64,000 nt of DNA, from the NCBI GenBank assembly GCA_016716005.1, contig JADJXE010000001.1, positions 1,315,001 through 1,379,000 of the forward strand. The letters run 5' to 3'. The translations under genes were made by a program, and so were the position numbers. The stretch is from Acidimicrobiales bacterium. Lineage in GTDB: Bacteria > Actinomycetota > Acidimicrobiia > Acidimicrobiales > JADJXE01. The notes beneath the pieces were generated by a model that was not told the origin of the DNA, searched no databases, and was given only the letters and a program-made list of their open reading frames with translations. Positions 27,899 to 36,866 of the stretch are shown here, in pieces. The first letter of the stretch is position 1. The number at the start of each line of letters is the position of its first letter.

Positions 27899-28339
27899 AT
27901 GGGCCCCTCCACCCGAGACCTGCTACGCCGCCTGCTCCTGGGCGGGATCGTCGTGGGCGCCGTGCTCGCCATCGTGATCGGCGTGACGCGGGGCCGCACC
28001 GGCCCCGCCGTGACGGTGACCGACGCGGCCGTCGAGCTGCAGGTTCCCCGGCCGGGCGAGCTGGTGCTGCGGCAGGCCCAGGCGGGGGTGGACCTGGCAC
28101 CGGGCTACGTCGCGGTGCTCGTGATCGACGGCGTCGAGATCCCCCTCGACCAGTACACGATCGCCGACCCGACGAACCTTGAGACGAACCCCCTCGGCCA
28201 GTTCCTCTACCAGCCAGGCCCGGGCAAGGAGATCGAGGAGTTCGCTCCCGGCGACCACACGATCACCGCCGAGCTGTGGCCGGCGGCCGAGGGGCGCGAG
28301 CGGTCGCGGCGGGTGACGTGGACCTTCTCGGTGGCCTGA
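27899..28339 (+). CDS. Single-helix membrane-anchored protein, unknown function
   Basis: 146 residues. Residues 1-10 are basic (STRDLLRR), a membrane helix follows at about 11-28, then TRGRTGP and a ~110-residue domain outside the cell. The pattern of alternating hydrophobic residues, GYVAVLVIDGVEIPLDQY and the closing VTWTFSVA suggests an immunoglobulin-like beta sandwich. ATG 27899 has no ribosome site; GAGACT lies nine bases upstream. The gene is divergent from the PASTA kinase and converges on ligA, with only 19 bases between stops. The divergent spacer with the kinase is 93 bases, so shared regulation is possible. Confidence 0.75.
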   Translation: MGPSTRDLLRRLLLGGIVVGAVLAIVIGVTRGRTGPAVTVTDAAVELQVPRPGELVLRQAQAGVDLAPGYVAVLVIDGVEIPLDQYTIADPTNLETNPLGQFLYQPGPGKEIEEFAPGDHTITAELWPAAEGRERSRRVTWTFSVA

Positions 28340-28358
28340 GCGCGCCGGCGGCGAACGA

Positions 28359-30410
28359 TCAGGCCTCTGCCGGCGGGGCGAGCCGGCGCTCGGGGAACGA
28401 GCCGGTGTCGAGCAGCTGACGGAAGCCGGCCTCGTCGAGCAGTGGCACGCCCAGCTCCGCGGCCTTCGTGAGCTTCGACGCGCCCGGGTCGGCCCCCACC
28501 ACCACCGCCGTGGTGCGCCGGGACACGCTGCCGGGGGCCTTGCCCCCGCGCGCCTTCACGGCAGCCTCGGCCTCCTCCCGGGAGAACCCGTCGAGGGTGC
28601 CGGTGACGACCACCGACAGGCCCGCCAGCACCTGGGGAACGTGGGGCACCTCCGCCTCGCGGCCCAGCTCGACGCCGGCGGCCCGGAGGCGCTCGACCAC
28701 CGCCCGGTTGCGGGGGCTGGCCAGGAAGTCGACCACGCTGCGGGCGATCACCGGCCCCACACCCTCGACAGTGGCCAGGTCGGCCTCGGCCGCCGCGAGC
28801 ACCGCGTCGAGGTTGCCGAAGGCCCGGGACACGGCCTCGGCGCCGGCACCCCCCAGGTGGCGGATGCCGAGGCCGACGAGCAGCCGGTCGAGCGGCCGAT
28901 GCCTCGACGCCTCGATGGCGGCGAGCAGGTTGGCCACGCTCACGTCGCCGAAGCCCTCGAAGGCCAGCAGGTCGTCGGCCCGCAGGGCGTAGAGGTCGGC
29001 CACGTCGCGCACCAGACCCCGCTCCACGAGCAGGGCCACGGTGCGCTCGCCGAGGCCCTCGATGTCCATGGCACCGCGGGAGGCGAAGTGGATCACCCGC
29101 TGCTCGAGCTGCAGCGGGCAGTCGACGTCGATGCAGAAGGTGTCGCTCTCGCCCGGGTGGCGCACGAGCGGCCCCCCGCACCCCGGGCACGTGGTGGGGA
29201 ACCGCCAGGGGGGCAGCCCGGGCGGGCGCTCGGCCAGCACCGGCCTGACGACCTCGGGGATCACGTCGCCCGCCTTGCGCACCACCACCGTGTCGCCCGG
29301 GCGCACGTCCTTGAGACGGACCTGGTCCTCGTTGTGGAGGGTGGCCATCCCCACGGTGGAGCCCCCGACGAACACCGGCTCGAGGACGGCGTACGGGGTG
29401 GCCCGACCGGTGCGGCCGATCGACACCTGGATGTCGAGCAGCTTCGTGGTCCGCTCCTCCGGTGGGAACTTGAAGGCGATCGCCCACCGCGGTGCCTTCG
29501 ACGTCGACCCGAGCCGCTCGCGCTGCGCCAGGTCGTCGACCTTCACGACGACGCCGTCGATCTCGTAGTCGAGGTCGTGGCGGTGCTCGAGGTGCCGGCG
29601 GCAGAACGAGGCGACCTCGTCCAGCTGGTCGACGACACCGATCTCGGGGTTCACGGGCAGGCCGAGCGCCGCGAGGAAGGCGAGGGTGTCGATGTGGGTG
29701 GCGAGATCGGGGCCACCCACGACCTCGCCGCTCTGGTACACCCACAGCGAGAGCTCGCGGCTGGCGGTGATCGCAGGGTCCTTCTGGCGCAGCGAGCCCG
29801 CGGCTGAGTTGCGCGGGTTCACGAACAGCCGGTCGCCCGCCTCGGCCTGGCGCCGGTTGAGCGCCTCGAACGCCGAGACCGGCATGTACACCTCGCCCCG
29901 CACCTCGAGCACCTCGGGGGCGCCCGCGAGCTGGTGGGGCACGGAGCCGATGGTGCGCACGTTGGCGGTGACGTCCTCGCCCACCCGTCCGTCGCCGCGG
30001 GTGGCCGCCTGCACCAGCCGGCCGCCCTGGTAGCGGATCGAGATGGCCAGCCCGTCGATCTTCGGCTCGCACACGTAGCGGGTGGGCGCCCCGTCGAGCA
30101 GCCGTGCGGTCCGCCGCCCCCACGCCTCGAGCTCGTCGATCGAGAACGCGTTGTCGAGCGACATCATCGGAACCCGGTGCTCCACCGGCGCGAAGGCGGC
30201 CGCCGCGCCGCCACCGGGGCGCTGGGTCGGCGAGTCGGGGGTGATCAGCTCGGGGAACTCGTCCTCGAGGGCCCGCAGCGCCCGCACCAGCGCGTCGTAG
30301 TCGGCATCGCTGATCTCGGGCTCGTCGAGCACGAAGTAGCGCTCGTCGTGGTGGCGGATCTGCCGCCGCAGGTCGTCCACCCGTGCCGCCACGCCCTCGG
30401 GGACCGCCAT
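28359..30410 (-). CDS. ligA: NAD-dependent DNA ligase
   Basis: A 683-residue ligase that seals nicks in replication and repair using NAD. The adenylated lysine is in CEPKIDGLAIS, with the N-terminal Ia domain (HHDERYFVLDEP) that binds NMN. The OB fold, the zinc finger (CPGCGG with FCIDVDCP), the helix-hairpin-helix repeats and the C-terminal BRCT domain (LSVVVTGTLDGFSREEAE) follow in order. All domains are present at normal length. ATG 30410 lies eight bases after TAGGCT. Confidence 0.97.
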   Translation of the reverse strand: MAVPEGVAARVDDLRRQIRHHDERYFVLDEPEISDADYDALVRALRALEDEFPELITPDSPTQRPGGGAAAAFAPVEHRVPMMSLDNAFSIDELEAWGRRTARLLDGAPTRYVCEPKIDGLAISIRYQGGRLVQAATRGDGRVGEDVTANVRTIGSVPHQLAGAPEVLEVRGEVYMPVSAFEALNRRQAEAGDRLFVNPRNSAAGSLRQKDPAITASRELSLWVYQSGEVVGGPDLATHIDTLAFLAALGLPVNPEIGVVDQLDEVASFCRRHLEHRHDLDYEIDGVVVKVDDLAQRERLGSTSKAPRWAIAFKFPPEERTTKLLDIQVSIGRTGRATPYAVLEPVFVGGSTVGMATLHNEDQVRLKDVRPGDTVVVRKAGDVIPEVVRPVLAERPPGLPPWRFPTTCPGCGGPLVRHPGESDTFCIDVDCPLQLEQRVIHFASRGAMDIEGLGERTVALLVERGLVRDVADLYALRADDLLAFEGFGDVSVANLLAAIEASRHRPLDRLLVGLGIRHLGGAGAEAVSRAFGNLDAVLAAAEADLATVEGVGPVIARSVVDFLASPRNRAVVERLRAAGVELGREAEVPHVPQVLAGLSVVVTGTLDGFSREEAEAAVKARGGKAPGSVSRRTTAVVVGADPGASKLTKAAELGVPLLDEAGFRQLLDTGSFPERRLAPPAEA

Positions 30411-30418
30411 GGCGGTCG

Positions 30419-30424
30419 AGCCTA
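30419..30424 (-). promoter_or_regulatory. -10-like hexamer before ligA
   Basis: TAGGCT ends eight bases before ATG 30410. Confidence 0.35.
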
Positions 30425-30471
30425 CCGAGGGCGTGCGTCGCCGAAGGCGGGGCCCGAGGCCGCGGCCGGCG

Positions 30472-31473
30472 CTACGCCCCGATCGAGAACCGGGCCGCCG
30501 ACGCCTGGTCGTGGATGCGGGCGGCCAGGTTACGCGTCAGGCCGAGCACCCGGTCGGCCTGCGACCGCCCGTGGCCGGCCAGACCGCACGCCGGCGTCAC
30601 CAGCGCCTGGGCCCGGAGGCGCACCGGGTCGCAGCCGGCCTCGACCAGCTCGCACCACAGCGTCCCCAGCCGCCGCCACAGCAGGTCGGCCGACGTGCCC
30701 AGCGGGCCGTCGGTCGGCACCGCTCCCCAGGCGATCCAGCCGCCCCGGTCGAGATGCCCGGCCAGCGTGCCCGCGGCACGAGCCGAGGCCGTTGCGACCG
30801 GAAGCGACAGCACCGCAGGTCCGGACCGCACGACGGCGCCCCAGTCGGTGGCCCCGCAGCAGTGCACGCCGGTGATCGCCACCCGCTCCACCGCGGCCAG
30901 CGCGCCGGAGAGGAGATCGATGGCGTCGTCGAGCGGCAGCGGGAAGCCGGCACGGGGCAGGGCCACCAGGCCCGGCTCGTCGAAGAACACCACGGGCGTG
31001 GCGTGTGGGGCGGCCGCGGCCGTGCGGGCGAGCAGGGCGCTGCTCAGCGAGCGGGTGGCGGCGCCGGCCACCGCGAACGCGGTCTCCACCGGTGCTCCGG
31101 CACGGTGGAGCGCCAGCCCCAGCGTGACCGGCCCGGTCAGCTGGACCTTCACCGGGTCGCGGCGCCCGTGGACGGCGTGGAGGAACGCCCGCAGGCCCGC
31201 GAAGGAGTCGCCGTCGAGATCGGGCTCGGGCACACCCGCCGGGTCGAGCCGCTCGACGTCGACGACCAGCCGGCCGTCGGCGTCGACGTGCACCCCGGGC
31301 ACCCCACTGACCGCCTGGCCCAGCATGCCCTCCGCGGGCGACCGGTTCGGGAGCGACGGCGCGGCGGGCAGCGCCGGGAGGCGCTCCAGCACGAACCCGG
31401 CGGCGTCGACGGGGTCGTGGTGAGGCAGGCTGCCGATGGCGGTGGCGGACCCGGTGCACAGCACGTCGATCAC
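30472..31473 (-). CDS. Methionine synthase II-like (MetE C-terminal domain) protein
   Basis: A 333-residue protein matching the C-terminal catalytic barrel of cobalamin-independent methionine synthase, also related to uroporphyrinogen decarboxylase. Zinc ligands are visible as ITGVHCCGATDW (His-x-Cys) and VTPACGLAGHG (Cys). The opening GSLPHHDPVDAAGFVLE is typical of short MetE-like proteins. The N-terminal half of MetE, which takes part in binding folate polyglutamate, is absent, so the methyl donor may differ. GTG 31473 has GGAG six bases upstream. It is 61 bases upstream of ligA on the same strand. Confidence 0.82.
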   Translation of the reverse strand: MIDVLCTGSATAIGSLPHHDPVDAAGFVLERLPALPAAPSLPNRSPAEGMLGQAVSGVPGVHVDADGRLVVDVERLDPAGVPEPDLDGDSFAGLRAFLHAVHGRRDPVKVQLTGPVTLGLALHRAGAPVETAFAVAGAATRSLSSALLARTAAAAPHATPVVFFDEPGLVALPRAGFPLPLDDAIDLLSGALAAVERVAITGVHCCGATDWGAVVRSGPAVLSLPVATASARAAGTLAGHLDRGGWIAWGAVPTDGPLGTSADLLWRRLGTLWCELVEAGCDPVRLRAQALVTPACGLAGHGRSQADRVLGLTRNLAARIHDQASAARFSIGA

Positions 31474-31584
31474 GGGTGACTCCACCTCCGCGCGCGTCCC
31501 CAACCGGTTCGCGGCCCCCGGGCCGCCGCCTCCCCCCAGGCGACCATCACCCCCCCACGTTGGCCAGTCACCGCCCTGCCGCGC

Positions 31585-31590
31585 AAGTCT
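31585..31590 (+). promoter_or_regulatory. -10-like hexamer before membrane protein gene
   Basis: AAGTCT ends six bases before GTG 31597. Confidence 0.3.
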
Positions 31591-31596
31591 GATCGG

Positions 31597-32523
31597 GTGG
31601 CACGACGACCCGCACCCGGTGCGCCCGACGCGCGACCGGTGGCCCGCCCGGCCCCGCCGCCGTCCCGGAGGCTGCTCGTCTGGGGGTTCCGGCTGGTGTG
31701 GCTGTCGCTGCCCTTCCTCGCCGGGCCGGCGCTGGGCGCTGCGCTCGACGACGCCAGCGGGCCGGTGCGCGCCGTGGCGGCCACGGGGCTCTGGCTGGGC
31801 TGGGCGGTGGTGCTGGGTGCGTCGCTGGTGACGAGCACGGCGAGCCTCACCATCGTGCGGATCGGCGCCCCGGCCGCCGTCGCCGCCGCCGTGGCGGCCG
31901 CGCTGGCCGGCCACGTGGCACCCGGCGGGCTGGCGGTCAGCACCATCGCCGCCGTCCTGGCGCTGGCCGCGCCCCTCGGGGCGGCGTTCGTCCAGGGCTC
32001 GGCCTACGGCGACGAGACGCGGCTGCCGCTCCGCCCGCCGGGGATCCTGCTGCTCGGCCCGGTCGAGCTGGCCTGGGCCGTCGCCGTCGCCGGGCTGGCG
32101 ACGGGGCCGCTGCTGCTCGCCGCCCGGCAGTGGGTGCTCGGTGCGGCCACCCTCGCCGTGGGGCTCCCCCTGGCTGCGGTCTGCGTGCGAGCGCTGCACC
32201 AGCTGGCGCGCCGGTGGCTGGTCTTCGTGCCGGCCGGGCTGGTGGTGCACGACCCCGTGGGCCTGGTCGACTCGGTGCTCGTCCGCCGGGTCGACCTGGC
32301 GTCGCTCGGGCCGGCGCTGGCCGGCACCGACGCCCTCGACCTCACGCAGCGGGCCCTGGGCCTGGCCCTCGAGATCCGGCTCCGGCCGGGCGCCGCGGTC
32401 CCGGTGCTGGCGCGGCGCGGTCGCGGCCAGGCCCCCGCCTCGCCCACCGCGCTGCTCGTGGCCCCCACCCGGCCCGGCCGGGCCGTGGCCGAGGCGCGGC
32501 GACGCCGCATCCCCGTCGGCTGA
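31597..32523 (+). CDS. Integral membrane protein, unknown function
   Basis: 308 residues. A basic, Pro-rich start (ARRPAPGAPDARP) is followed by about six hydrophobic segments between residues 25 and 215, several made almost only of Ala, Leu, Val and Gly (for example AAVAAAVAAALAGHVAPGG). The last ~100 residues are soluble and contain VPAGLVVHDPVGLVDSVLVRR, which looks like a PH-like or beta-rich domain. No enzyme motif is recognised. GTG 31597 lacks a ribosome site. It converges on mnmA; a G-rich tract follows ten bases after its stop. Confidence 0.72.
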   Translation: MARRPAPGAPDARPVARPAPPPSRRLLVWGFRLVWLSLPFLAGPALGAALDDASGPVRAVAATGLWLGWAVVLGASLVTSTASLTIVRIGAPAAVAAAVAAALAGHVAPGGLAVSTIAAVLALAAPLGAAFVQGSAYGDETRLPLRPPGILLLGPVELAWAVAVAGLATGPLLLAARQWVLGAATLAVGLPLAAVCVRALHQLARRWLVFVPAGLVVHDPVGLVDSVLVRRVDLASLGPALAGTDALDLTQRALGLALEIRLRPGAAVPVLARRGRGQAPASPTALLVAPTRPGRAVAEARRRRIPVG

Positions 32524-32532
32524 TCCGCGACC

Positions 32533-32556
32533 GGGGCGGGGCGGGGCGGGGGCGGG
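32533..32556 (+). repeat. G-quadruplex-type tract at a convergent junction
   Basis: Five G-runs (GGGGC three times, then GGGGGC and GGG) in 24 bases, directly after the membrane protein gene and before the mnmA stop. It fits G3+ runs with one-base loops. Confidence 0.8.
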
Positions 32557-32589
32557 CCCTGCCCGACCACCGCCGGGGCGCGACCACCG

Positions 32590-33615
32590 TCAACGGGCCG
32601 TGCCGCTCCCGACGACCACGTCGTCGCCCGGGTCGTAGAGGGCCACCAGCTGGCCCGGCGCGACGCGACGCTGCGGTTGCGCCCAGTGCAGCACGCCGCC
32701 CTCGACCCGGCCCGGCCGCGACGAGCCGTGGGCGCTGCACTGGGCCAGCACCGGCCCCTCGACCGGGCCCCGCACCCAGGCCACGTCGTCGAGCGTGACG
32801 CCGCCGACCGAGAGGTCGGCGGCGGACCCCACCGTCACCGTCGCCGCGTCCACGTCGACGGCCACCGCGAAGCGGCGCTCGCCCCCGCCACCACCGAGCC
32901 CCCGCCGCTGCCCCACCGTGACCAGCTCGACCGCGTCGACGTGGCCGACCGGCCGGCCCGCGAGGTCGACGACCCGGCCCGGGCGCAGGGGGATGCGGTG
33001 GCCGAGGAACGAGGCCCGCCCGCCCGAGGACCCGATGAAGCACACGTCCTGGCTGTCGGGCTTGCCCGCGGTCCGCAGACCGAGGCTCGCCGCCAGCGCC
33101 CGGACCTCGGCCTTGGTGTGATCGCCGACCGGGAACAGGCACCGGGCGAGCTCGTCGGCACCGAGCACGGCGAGCACGTAGGACTGGTCCTTGGCCCGAT
33201 CGGCGCCCCGGGCCACCACCGGCCCGCTCCCGTCGGCGAGGACCCGGGCGTGGTGGCCCGTCGCCAGCGCGTCGAAGCCGAGGGCGTCGGCCCGGTCGAG
33301 GAGCCGGCCGAACTTGAGGTGGCGGTTGCAGGCCACGCACGGGTTGGGCGTCCGGCCGTCGCGGTGGGCGACGACGTACGGCTCGACCACGTCGTGCTCG
33401 AAGTCGTCGGTGAAGTTGAACACGTAGTGGTCGATCCCGAGCTGCTGTGCCACCCGCCGGGCGTCGTCGACGTCGGCCGCCGAGCAGCAGCCCCGGTCGG
33501 ACGGCCCGCCCCACAGCTTCAGGGTGACGGCGGTGACGTCGTGGCCCTGGTCGAGCAGGAGGGCTGCCGCGACCGACGAGTCGACGCCGCCGGACAGGGC
33601 GACGAGGACGTTCAC
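32590..33615 (-). CDS. mnmA: tRNA 2-thiouridylase
   Basis: A 341-residue ATP-dependent enzyme that puts sulfur on U34 of Lys, Glu and Gln tRNAs. The PP-loop is ALSGGVDSSVAAALL. The catalytic cysteines are in NPCVACNRHLKF and QDVCFIGSSGG, the residues that carry persulfide sulfur. The C-terminal beta-barrel is complete. GTG 33615 overlaps the cysteine desulfurase stop (GTGA). The adjacent desulfurase probably provides the sulfur, directly or through a relay. Confidence 0.95.
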   Translation of the reverse strand: MNVLVALSGGVDSSVAAALLLDQGHDVTAVTLKLWGGPSDRGCCSAADVDDARRVAQQLGIDHYVFNFTDDFEHDVVEPYVVAHRDGRTPNPCVACNRHLKFGRLLDRADALGFDALATGHHARVLADGSGPVVARGADRAKDQSYVLAVLGADELARCLFPVGDHTKAEVRALAASLGLRTAGKPDSQDVCFIGSSGGRASFLGHRIPLRPGRVVDLAGRPVGHVDAVELVTVGQRRGLGGGGGERRFAVAVDVDAATVTVGSAADLSVGGVTLDDVAWVRGPVEGPVLAQCSAHGSSRPGRVEGGVLHWAQPQRRVAPGQLVALYDPGDDVVVGSGTAR

Positions 33616-34772
33616 CGGGCGCCCCGGAGACGAGCCACGGCACCGGGAACCACGTCGAGCGCCCGGTCGACGTCGGCGGGCGTCGACGTGACCCCGAGGG
33701 TGAGGCGGAGGCCTCCCCGCGCCAGCCGCGCGGGCACCCCCATGGCCGCCAGCACGTGCGAGGCCGAGACGGCACCGCTGGCGCACGCCGACGCGGCCGA
33801 CGCGTGCACGCCGGCCCGGTCGAGCAGCACGAGCAGGGCCTCGGCCTCGACGCCCTCGATGCACACGTGGCACCAGCCGGGCAGCGTGCGCGCCCGGGGC
33901 ACGGTCTCGACCAGGCCCGGCACCGACGCCGCCAGCCCGTCGGCCAGCCGGTCGCGCAGCCGGGCCACCCGCTGCACCGCCTCGGCCCGGTCGGTGGCCG
34001 AGGCCGCCAGGGCCGCGGCCAGGCCGGCCGCGCCGGCCACGTCCTGGGTGCCGCTGCGCCGCTCGAGCTCCTGGCCGCCACCGAGCAGCTGCGGGACCAG
34101 CGCGACACCGTCGCGCACGACGAGCACGCCGACGCCCTTGGGGCCGCCCAGCTTGTGGCCGCTGATCGACACGGCCCCGGCCGGTGCCGCCAGCGAGGAC
34201 ACGTCGAGCCACGCCGCGGCCTGGACCGCGTCGGTGTGCAGCACGGCACGGGGGGCGCGCTCGCGCACCAGCGAGGCGACGTCGGCGAGGGGCGTGACCG
34301 TGCCGACCTCGTTGTTGGCGAGCATCACCGACACGACGGCGACCCGGTCGTCGAGGGCGTCGGCCAGCGCGTCGAGGTCGACCAGACCGGTGCCGTCCAC
34401 CGCGACGACGGTGCCCCCGACGGCACCCACGGGGTGGAGCACCGCGTGGTGCTCGGCGGCCGGGCACACCGCCCGGCCCCCGTGCCGGTACCGGGCCGCG
34501 CCGAGCACGGCCAGGTTGTCGGCCTCGGTGCCGCCGCTGGTGAACACCACCTCGCGTGGGCGCGCGCCGAGGTGGGCGGCCACGACCTCGCGCGCCTCCT
34601 CCAGCACCTGCCGGGCCCGCCGGGCTGTGCCGTGGGAACCGCTGGGGTTGCCGGGGAACTCGGTGAGGACCCGCGTCACGGTCTCGACGGCCTGCGGCCG
34701 CACGGGCGTGGATGCGGCGTGGTCGAGGTAGGCGACCGCGGTGGGCACGGCTCCAGGGTACGGACCGGTCAT
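33612..34772 (-). CDS. Cysteine desulfurase (IscS/NifS family)
   Basis: A 386-residue PLP enzyme that removes sulfur from cysteine and carries it as a persulfide. The N-terminus YLDHAASTPVRP, the histidine region AAEHHAVLHP, the PLP lysine in SISGHKLGGPKG and the active cysteine loop ASACASGAVSASHVL are all present. ATG 34772 is chosen because it overlaps the RDD gene stop as ATGA; GTG 34748 is an alternative nearer the family N-terminus. Its direct coupling to mnmA points to tRNA thiolation as a main task. No IscU or SUF genes adjoin it. Confidence 0.94.
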   Translation of the reverse strand: MTGPYPGAVPTAVAYLDHAASTPVRPQAVETVTRVLTEFPGNPSGSHGTARRARQVLEEAREVVAAHLGARPREVVFTSGGTEADNLAVLGAARYRHGGRAVCPAAEHHAVLHPVGAVGGTVVAVDGTGLVDLDALADALDDRVAVVSVMLANNEVGTVTPLADVASLVRERAPRAVLHTDAVQAAAWLDVSSLAAPAGAVSISGHKLGGPKGVGVLVVRDGVALVPQLLGGGQELERRSGTQDVAGAAGLAAALAASATDRAEAVQRVARLRDRLADGLAASVPGLVETVPRARTLPGWCHVCIEGVEAEALLVLLDRAGVHASAASACASGAVSASHVLAAMGVPARLARGGLRLTLGVTSTPADVDRALDVVPGAVARLRGAR

Positions 34773-35674
34773 GCCGGCGGCTCGAAGCCGCCCGGGGGCG
34801 GGGTGCCTCCCGGCCCCGCCTGTCGCGGGGGCGCTCCGGGCAACGGCGGGGGCGCGGCCGGCGGTGGCGACGGCCGGGGCGCCCCCGGCGGCGGCCCCGC
34901 GGGGGGACCCGGCCACGGCGCGGCCCGCGCCTGCACCGCCGCGGCCACGCACGCGCAGAACAGCTCCGGCGGCATCCCCGGTGGTGGCGTGTGCCGCAGC
35001 TCGGCGGCCACCCGGCGGGCCAGGCGCGACGCCAGGTCGGCGCGGGCCGCCGGGGCCAGGTCGGGCGCCCGCACCAGGAACGAGCGGACGAGCAGGGCCG
35101 TGCCGGCGTCGAGCACGGCCACGTCGAGGGAGGCGACGTAGGCCTCCGCCCCGACGGGCACCGGGAACCAGCGGGCCTGTGGCGGGGTGGCCGCGCTGCG
35201 CTCGCGGAGCACCAGCGTGCCCGCGGCCAGGTCGCCCAGCCGCTGGTCGCGCCGGGTCACGAGCACGCTGATCACCGCGGGCATGCCCGCGAACAGCCAC
35301 AGGTCGACGAGCCCCAGGGCCGAGCGCACCGCGGCGTGCCGGAACCGCACCGGTGCGCCCTCGGTCGTGACCACGCGCAGCCCCAGCGCGGCCTTGCCGA
35401 GCGTGCGGCCCCGCCACAGCGTCTCCAGCGCGACCGGATAGCCCAGCAGAACCGCGAACAGCAGCACCGTCACCAGCGCCACGCCGACCCATGCGGCCGT
35501 CTCGACCTGGGTGAAGAAGGCGGCCAGCGCCATCAGCAGGAGCACCAGGGCGGTGCCCTGGACCGCCAGGTCGAGGACCGCGGCCAGCACGCGCGACCCC
35601 ACGCTCGCCGTCTCGAACTCCAGCACCACCGCCTCGGGCGTGACGACGCCCGCCGCCGTGCCCTGGACCTGCAT
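34769..35674 (-). CDS. RDD-family membrane protein with Pro-rich tail
   Basis: 301 residues. An RDD-type domain covers about 15-160: SVGSRVLAAVLDLAVQ in helix 1, LWRGRTLGKAALGLRVVT and RRDQRLGDLAAGTLVLRE are characteristic, although the classic Arg-Asp-Asp is reduced to R...D. A soluble region follows, then a ~60-residue tail made mostly of Pro, Gly and Ala. RDD proteins occur in this type of MoxR/DUF58 neighbourhood and some act in ion exchange. The gene is divergent from the SpoIIM-family gene and overlaps the desulfurase start, so it may be transcribed with iscS and mnmA. Confidence 0.85.
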   Translation of the reverse strand: MQVQGTAAGVVTPEAVVLEFETASVGSRVLAAVLDLAVQGTALVLLLMALAAFFTQVETAAWVGVALVTVLLFAVLLGYPVALETLWRGRTLGKAALGLRVVTTEGAPVRFRHAAVRSALGLVDLWLFAGMPAVISVLVTRRDQRLGDLAAGTLVLRERSAATPPQARWFPVPVGAEAYVASLDVAVLDAGTALLVRSFLVRAPDLAPAARADLASRLARRVAAELRHTPPPGMPPELFCACVAAAVQARAAPWPGPPAGPPPGAPRPSPPPAAPPPLPGAPPRQAGPGGTPPPGGFEPPA

Positions 35675-35758
35675 CAGCCGGCGCCGGCGGGGCGGCCCGC
35701 GCCGGAGCGCGTCGGCGGGTGATCACGGGCCGGCATCGACCGGTACGGTACCGAGCGC

Positions 35759-36784
35759 GTGGATCTCGACCGCTTCCTCGCCAGCAACGAGCCCACCTGG
35801 CAGCGCCTGGCCCAGCTCACCCGGCGGGCCCGACGGAGCCCGGCCACCCTGGCACCGGCCGAGATCGACGAGCTCGTCCTGCTGTACCAGCGGACGTCGA
35901 CCCACCTCTCCACCGCCCGCACGTACGTCGGCGACCCGGCCCTCACCGCCCGCCTCACCCGCCTCGTCGCCGACGCCGGGGGCGTGCTGTACGGGGCCCG
36001 GCCGGGCACCCTCCGCGCCGTCGGCCGGTTCTTCCGACTCACGTTCCCGGCGGCGGTGTGGCGGTCGCGGTGGTTCGTGGCGGCCAGCGCAGCGCTGCTC
36101 CTGGCCCCCGCCGTCGTCATCGGCGTGTGGCTGGCCCGCTCGGAGCGGGCGCTCGACGCCGCGGCGCCCGACGCGGCGCGCCAGGCCTACGTCTCCGAAG
36201 ACTTCGAGGCGTACTACTCGTCGGCACCGGCTGGACAGTTCGCCACCGAGGTCACGGTGAACAACATCCAGGTGGCCGTCCTCGCGTTCGCGGCCGGCAT
36301 CACCCTCTGCGTGGGGACGGCCTACGTGCTGGTCCTCAACGGCGCGAACCTGGGCGTGGCCGCGGGGGTGTTCGCCGCCGTGGGCGAGTCGGCCAAGTTC
36401 TGGGGCCTCGTCCTGCCCCACGGCCTGCTCGAGCTGTCGGCGGTGGTGGTGGCCGGCGCCGCCGGCCTGCGCCTGGGCTGGACGATCATCGATCCCGGCG
36501 ACCGGCCCCGGCTCGCTGCGCTCGCCGAGGAGGGTCGGCGCTCGGTCGTGATCGTGCTGGGGTTGGCCGCCGTCTTCGTGGTGGCCGGCACGATCGAGGC
36601 CTTCGTCACGCCGAGCGGGCTCCCCACGGAGGCCCGGGTCGCCGTGGGGCTGGCGGCGGCCGGCGCGTTCTGGCTCTACCTGGTCGGGCAGGGTCGTGCC
36701 GCGCTGGCCACCGGCGTCACGGGCCTGCTCGACGAGGACGAGCGCGCCGAGGACGAGCGCCTGGCCACGGCCCCCAGCACCTGA
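35759..36784 (+). CDS. SpoIIM/DUF95-family membrane protein
   Basis: 341 residues. It has the stage II sporulation protein M fold: a soluble helical N-terminus (RRSPATLAPAEIDELVLLYQ), about five membrane helices from residue 108 on, and the central motif NNIQVAVLAFAAGITL with GESAKFWGLVLPHGLLEL. The name comes from Bacillus; here it belongs to the MoxR-DUF58 envelope cluster and implies no sporulation. GTG 35759 lies nine bases after TACGGT. The 3' end LATAPST is repeated 69 bases downstream (see repeat). Confidence 0.9.
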   Translation: MDLDRFLASNEPTWQRLAQLTRRARRSPATLAPAEIDELVLLYQRTSTHLSTARTYVGDPALTARLTRLVADAGGVLYGARPGTLRAVGRFFRLTFPAAVWRSRWFVAASAALLLAPAVVIGVWLARSERALDAAAPDAARQAYVSEDFEAYYSSAPAGQFATEVTVNNIQVAVLAFAAGITLCVGTAYVLVLNGANLGVAAGVFAAVGESAKFWGLVLPHGLLELSAVVVAGAAGLRLGWTIIDPGDRPRLAALAEEGRRSVVIVLGLAAVFVVAGTIEAFVTPSGLPTEARVAVGLAAAGAFWLYLVGQGRAALATGVTGLLDEDERAEDERLATAPST

Positions 36785-36866
36785 CGGCCCCGGTCACCCG
36801 ACGATCCCGACGGGCGGGTAGGCGTCGCACTGGCCGTGGCCCCCAGCACCTGACGGCCCCGGTCAC
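36761..36866. repeat. 37-bp direct repeat spanning both gene ends
   Basis: Copies 36761-36797 and 36830-36866 differ at two of 37 bases and are 69 bases apart. Copy 1 carries the stop codon of the SpoIIM-family gene. Copy 2 carries the stop codon of the convergent DUF58 gene. Because 69 is a multiple of three, reading past the first stop gives 22 more codons ending LAVAPST and a second TGA. Confidence 0.9.

Noticed and set aside
35759..36784. Evidence of sporulation from the SpoIIM-family gene
   Set aside because: The family is widespread in non-sporulating bacteria beside MoxR and DUF58 genes; no other spore gene is seen.
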